Shown piece after piece: positions 60,975 through 64,000 of a stretch of 64,000 nt of DNA. This DNA is from Argyresthia goedartella (lineage: Eukaryota; Arthropoda; Insecta; Lepidoptera; Argyresthiidae): assembly GCA_949825045.1 (NCBI GenBank), contig OX463829.1:19376715-19440714 (forward strand), given 5' to 3'. Numbering within the stretch: the first letter of the stretch is position 1; each line of letters opens with the position of its first letter. Both the position numbers and the translations under genes were made by a program. The notes under the pieces were generated by a model. That model did no database searches. It had not been told where the DNA came from and saw nothing but the letters and a program-made list of their open reading frames with translations.

Positions 60975-61860
60975 ATCAACTTTCTACCAAAAATCACTTC
61001 TTTGTACAGTTTATCCGATATAATGAAAACCACTGACCCACTATCGATCTTAAACTCCAAACCAATGACCTGGGCGCATTCTGTGGGCAAACCTATGACA
61101 GCATAGGTTTGCCCTTGACACATCTTGTTATTTACTGACTAGCTTACCTTCATCACCCTCGTCCGCTGATTCCTGGTCTACGTGTTTTACAATTTTATTG
61201 CTTGGGCACATTCTACGTAGATGGTCCTTATGCTCACATTTTGGCATTTGTAATTTTTGAAACGACACTTATCCGCTGTATGATTTTTATAACCAAATAT
61301 ACTGCACTTTTGACTCGCTATGCTGAACACGCCGTTATCTCGACTTGCTGCTGCGGAGCTGGCCGCGCCTCCTGGCGCTGCTGCAGCCGCTTGGCGTGCG
61401 CACCGCACGCTCTTAGCCAGCTCCACTGACTTGGCCAGCGTGAGCTCCCGAAAATCCTGGGCAAATAACTTGACCCGTGCATGTCCAGCTGCCATACCAT
61501 CACAAATTGATCCAGTAGGGACTCTTCGAGGTGTTTAAAATGGCAGTGCGCTACGAGACCCCTTATCCTGGCTGCCCATTGCATGTGAACTTCACCTGCA
61601 TGTTGTGTCGCCGCATGAAATTGATAGCGATCGGCGAACCCGATTCGTTTTGGGGTGAAGTTTCCTCCAAAAGAAGCGTTATATCACCAATATTTAGTTC
61701 TTCTAGCTTCTTTGGTAGCGCAAGGTTATTAGCCAGTTTGTATGTTGTTTCACTGAGCCTGACTTATCGGTTTCATTGATTTCGTTCGCTATGAACCACT
61801 GTAGGCGTCGGTGCTTATAGCTTTCCCAATCCTGGGTTTGGTGGTCAATATTCCGAACGA
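60975..61860 (-). mobile_element. Gypsy-2 gag and protease fragments (broken)
   Basis: Minus strand. Gag: PQNESGSPIAINFMRR, then GLVAHCHFKHLEESLLDQFV and RVKLFAQDFRELTLAKSVEL, a zinc-knuckle-like CSIFGYKNHTADKC (first Cys pair altered), a second knuckle out of frame, then protease text LEFKIDSGSVVFIISDKL with the D-S-G catalytic triplet at about 61040. Several frame changes. Family: Gypsy with CCHC gag. Confidence 0.75.
61082..61111. repeat. perfect hairpin, 13-bp arms, 4-nt loop
   Basis: GGGCAAACCTATG, ACAG, CATAGGTTTGCCC; within the Gypsy-2 protease region. Confidence 0.8.
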
Positions 61861-61929
61861 CACGAATGAGTCCGATTCGTTGTCACGTGTACAATATGTG
61901 GAGGGCTACGGGAGTGGTGGTCAGGCGAG

Positions 61930-62075
61930 TCCCTGTAATGCCTGACCCAGTATTGTCCGGCCCCGGAATCGGCGTCCCGTTAGCCCACGATTCCGGGGTC
62001 GGGCATTCCTGGGCCGAGCATTCCGTGGCCGTACAAAACAGTTCTCGACCCCGGAATTGGCGTCCCGAGTACCAT
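61930..62075. repeat. GC-rich degenerate repeat, block 1
   Basis: Repeated words CGGGGTCGGGCATTCC, GGCCGAGCATTCCGTGGCC and CCCCGGAATTGGCGTCCC. The same words recur in block 2. Confidence 0.7.
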
Positions 62076-62489
62076 AGACAACTGCTACATCAGAGATTAG
62101 GGTGTGTTCATAGTGTCTCTATCTCAAAAAATCTATTAATATCCTTAAATGTTTTTTTTTTATTTGCATACGCTTCGCTTCGGTTTTGCTTCTTCTAAGT
62201 TCCAACCTAACCTATAACCCAATTGAAATTTAGCCACAATAACCTACTCTAGCCACATTTTTCTCAATAAATATAGTGCACTTGAACTGTCTTCACAGTG
62301 TTATTTTTTTTAACAAATAGCAGAATTGAGTTTGTTTTTATTTTAAACTAACCAAATATGAATAATTTTGAGGTTATGCTATGTGTCAAGTGAATGTTAA
62401 ACTTGCCTACAAAAAAATCTCACTACTATGACCATAGCTTTAGATAGAAAATGTTCGACCAATCAGAAGCCAGTATTATCAGCCAATGA

Positions 62490-62700
62490 GACACGTCCCA
62501 CAGTTCCGGGGCCGGGCATTCCGGGGTCGACAGGCAGTGCACGGCCTCGGAATTCCCGGCCCAGTAATGCGCGGCTTGGAATGTCCGGCCCCGGAATTGG
62601 CGTCCCAAATCCCACGATTCCGGGGTCGGGCATTCCGGGGCCGGGCATTTCTGGGCCGTGCATTCCTGTCCCCCGGTTAGGCGACCCTTAACCTCTCCTT
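62490..62700. repeat. GC-rich degenerate repeat, block 2
   Basis: About ten variants of CCGGGGTCGGGCATTCCGGG, including GGCCCCGGAATTGGCGTCCC shared with block 1. Frames here translate to Gly/Pro/Arg repeats on both strands, an artefact of composition. Confidence 0.75.
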
Positions 62701-62759
62701 TCCCGGGAGTTCGAGACGTCAAAAACGACAAATACCGGAGTGTTTTTGAGCGTGCGGGC

Positions 62760-64000
62760 TGCGCGGCACTTGACTAATATATCAAGTGATTCTGTTGGAA
62801 TGGTAACACTTAGAATTATGGGAGTTGTATATCTGAGTAGCTAATGAAACCCTCTTTTACACAATGTGTAGAAAATGTCACTGTGACCTTAGTTTATTTT
62901 TGTACTGGCATGAGAAACACAGACTTCTATGAAAATGCTCCCTCTCGACACAAATCTAGCCGACATCAGAAAATTATCAACAACATGTACATGTTGTTTG
63001 ATACCTACGTAATCTACACAAAATAACCTTTTCAAAACAATAAAAACATTAGGGTGTTCTTATAGAAACTTTCGAATATTTCAGCGTTTCAAATTTTCAT
63101 AAAATACGGAAAGTAAACTGACGCATCGCGCGAATTATGCAAATCTTGTGAAATTATTTGTGAAGAGACTAGACTACCTAGCGTTATATTTCTTAGTTCC
63201 TAGGATAGGTAATTTATTCAATAAGAGGAAAACAAGTGGTATTTGCCACTAAATCATAAATGATAAGTGTGAGGACGCCATATCTCGCAAGGAAAGTATA
63301 AAATAGGTAGAAATCAACACTTTGTACTATTATTGAATTTATAGGCAATAGGTGATACTTATCATTCTAGAATTAGTGGTTCTAAGTAGAAGACAAACTA
63401 GGCTTTCTAACAGTGTATCGTACTATGTACCTTTTCATACAAAAATAATTCAAAATCATGCATGTTATTTCGTGTCACGGTGTGTTGTTTCTGGGCTTTC
63501 TCAAGGTCACGGCAGGCGTACGATATGCGTTTATACAGAGTGTGCAAAGATGGAACGAAGAAAATGTTTCGCCGTGATTTGATTCTAGGTAAAATAGCTA
63601 AACTGGTGTTTCGTTCGTGTAGGTATGGTGTAAGTTTGAGTTAACTAGTATTTAGTTGTTATGTGTATATGAAGTGTTTCCACGCGGCTCCGTTCACGCG
63701 CAAGTACAGATACCTACTGTTCTTACAAAGTGTAATATTGTGTAATATTGTGTTAACTAGTGTTATGCGAGATCAGATATGTACTTTTGACAATTTAGTG
63801 TAAGATTACACAAATTTGTAAAAAATAAACAATTATTTGAAATGTGTAATTAGTAATTAGCTACCACCTACCTAATGTGTAATTGTGTAATTAGGTTTTG
63901 GAAAAATAAAAAAGAACAAAAATTTATATAGTTATATATTCACATTCTTTATTGCCCTGTGCATAAAAATGTACTTAAAAGAAATTTTATAACAACAGGC
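62760..64000. other. AT-rich DNA, no gene recognised
   Basis: No supported exon, repeat copy or transposon. The 60- and 76-residue frames at 63352-63644 have no known domain. TGTAATATTGTGTAATATTG at about 63731 is a short tandem. Confidence 0.45.

Noticed and set aside
62428..62731. Proteins with Gly/Pro/Arg repeats on both strands
   Set aside because: Produced by the repetitive GC-rich DNA; all frames show the same composition bias.

Overview
The window is animal nuclear DNA, almost certainly from a moth or butterfly (Lepidoptera). The evidence is short GT-AG exons of conserved animal genes in AT-rich DNA, split copies of a dispersed repeat I recognise from lepidopteran genomes (445-525, 24405-24604 plus 30089-30265), and a dense, nested load of insect-type transposons. 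The species cannot be named from the sequence alone.

Three host genes are supported. (1) The 5' part of drosha, the nuclear microRNA-processing RNase III, lies on the minus strand: four coding exons between 16530 and 12257, with the catalytic exons off the left edge. (2) A complete five-exon trmu/MTU1 gene (mitochondrial tRNA 2-thiouridylase) lies on the minus strand, 34435 to 32018. (3) The first two exons of psmb2 (proteasome subunit beta-4) lie on the plus strand, 34837-35305, head to head with trmu across 401 bp. I found no further psmb2 exon in the remaining 28.7 kb.

The rest is mostly mobile DNA. From 860 to 10760 an ISL2EU-type DNA transposon is split by a non-LTR retrotransposon, which is split by a 6.5-kb Gypsy LTR element with 339-bp LTRs and a GTAC target duplication; the nest sits in the drosha intron. 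From 20.6 to 23.2 kb a jockey-like non-LTR remnant is split by a small non-autonomous LTR element. From 24605 to 30088 a piggyBac element sits in the TTAA of the dispersed repeat. Its right end, with the last trmu exon, has been duplicated (about 29019-30702 and 30722-32392); one exon copy has gained a stop codon. From about 36.1 to 48.8 kb a second piggyBac is split by a 9.8-kb BEL/Pao element, itself split by a 2.26-kb insert that looks like a very long solo LTR. A second BEL/Pao element (50121-57219, minus) has nearly identical LTRs but has lost the RT YVDD segment. Further right are non-LTR fragments, a hairpin MITE, a degraded Gypsy element cut by a solo BEL LTR and a small DNA transposon, and a GC-rich repetitive stretch.

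No bacterial-style operon, CRISPR array or rRNA is present. I found no wholly new system. The most notable structures are the piggyBac/trmu duplication, the two BEL elements with complementary lesions, the two three-level nests and a set of perfect snap-back hairpins.
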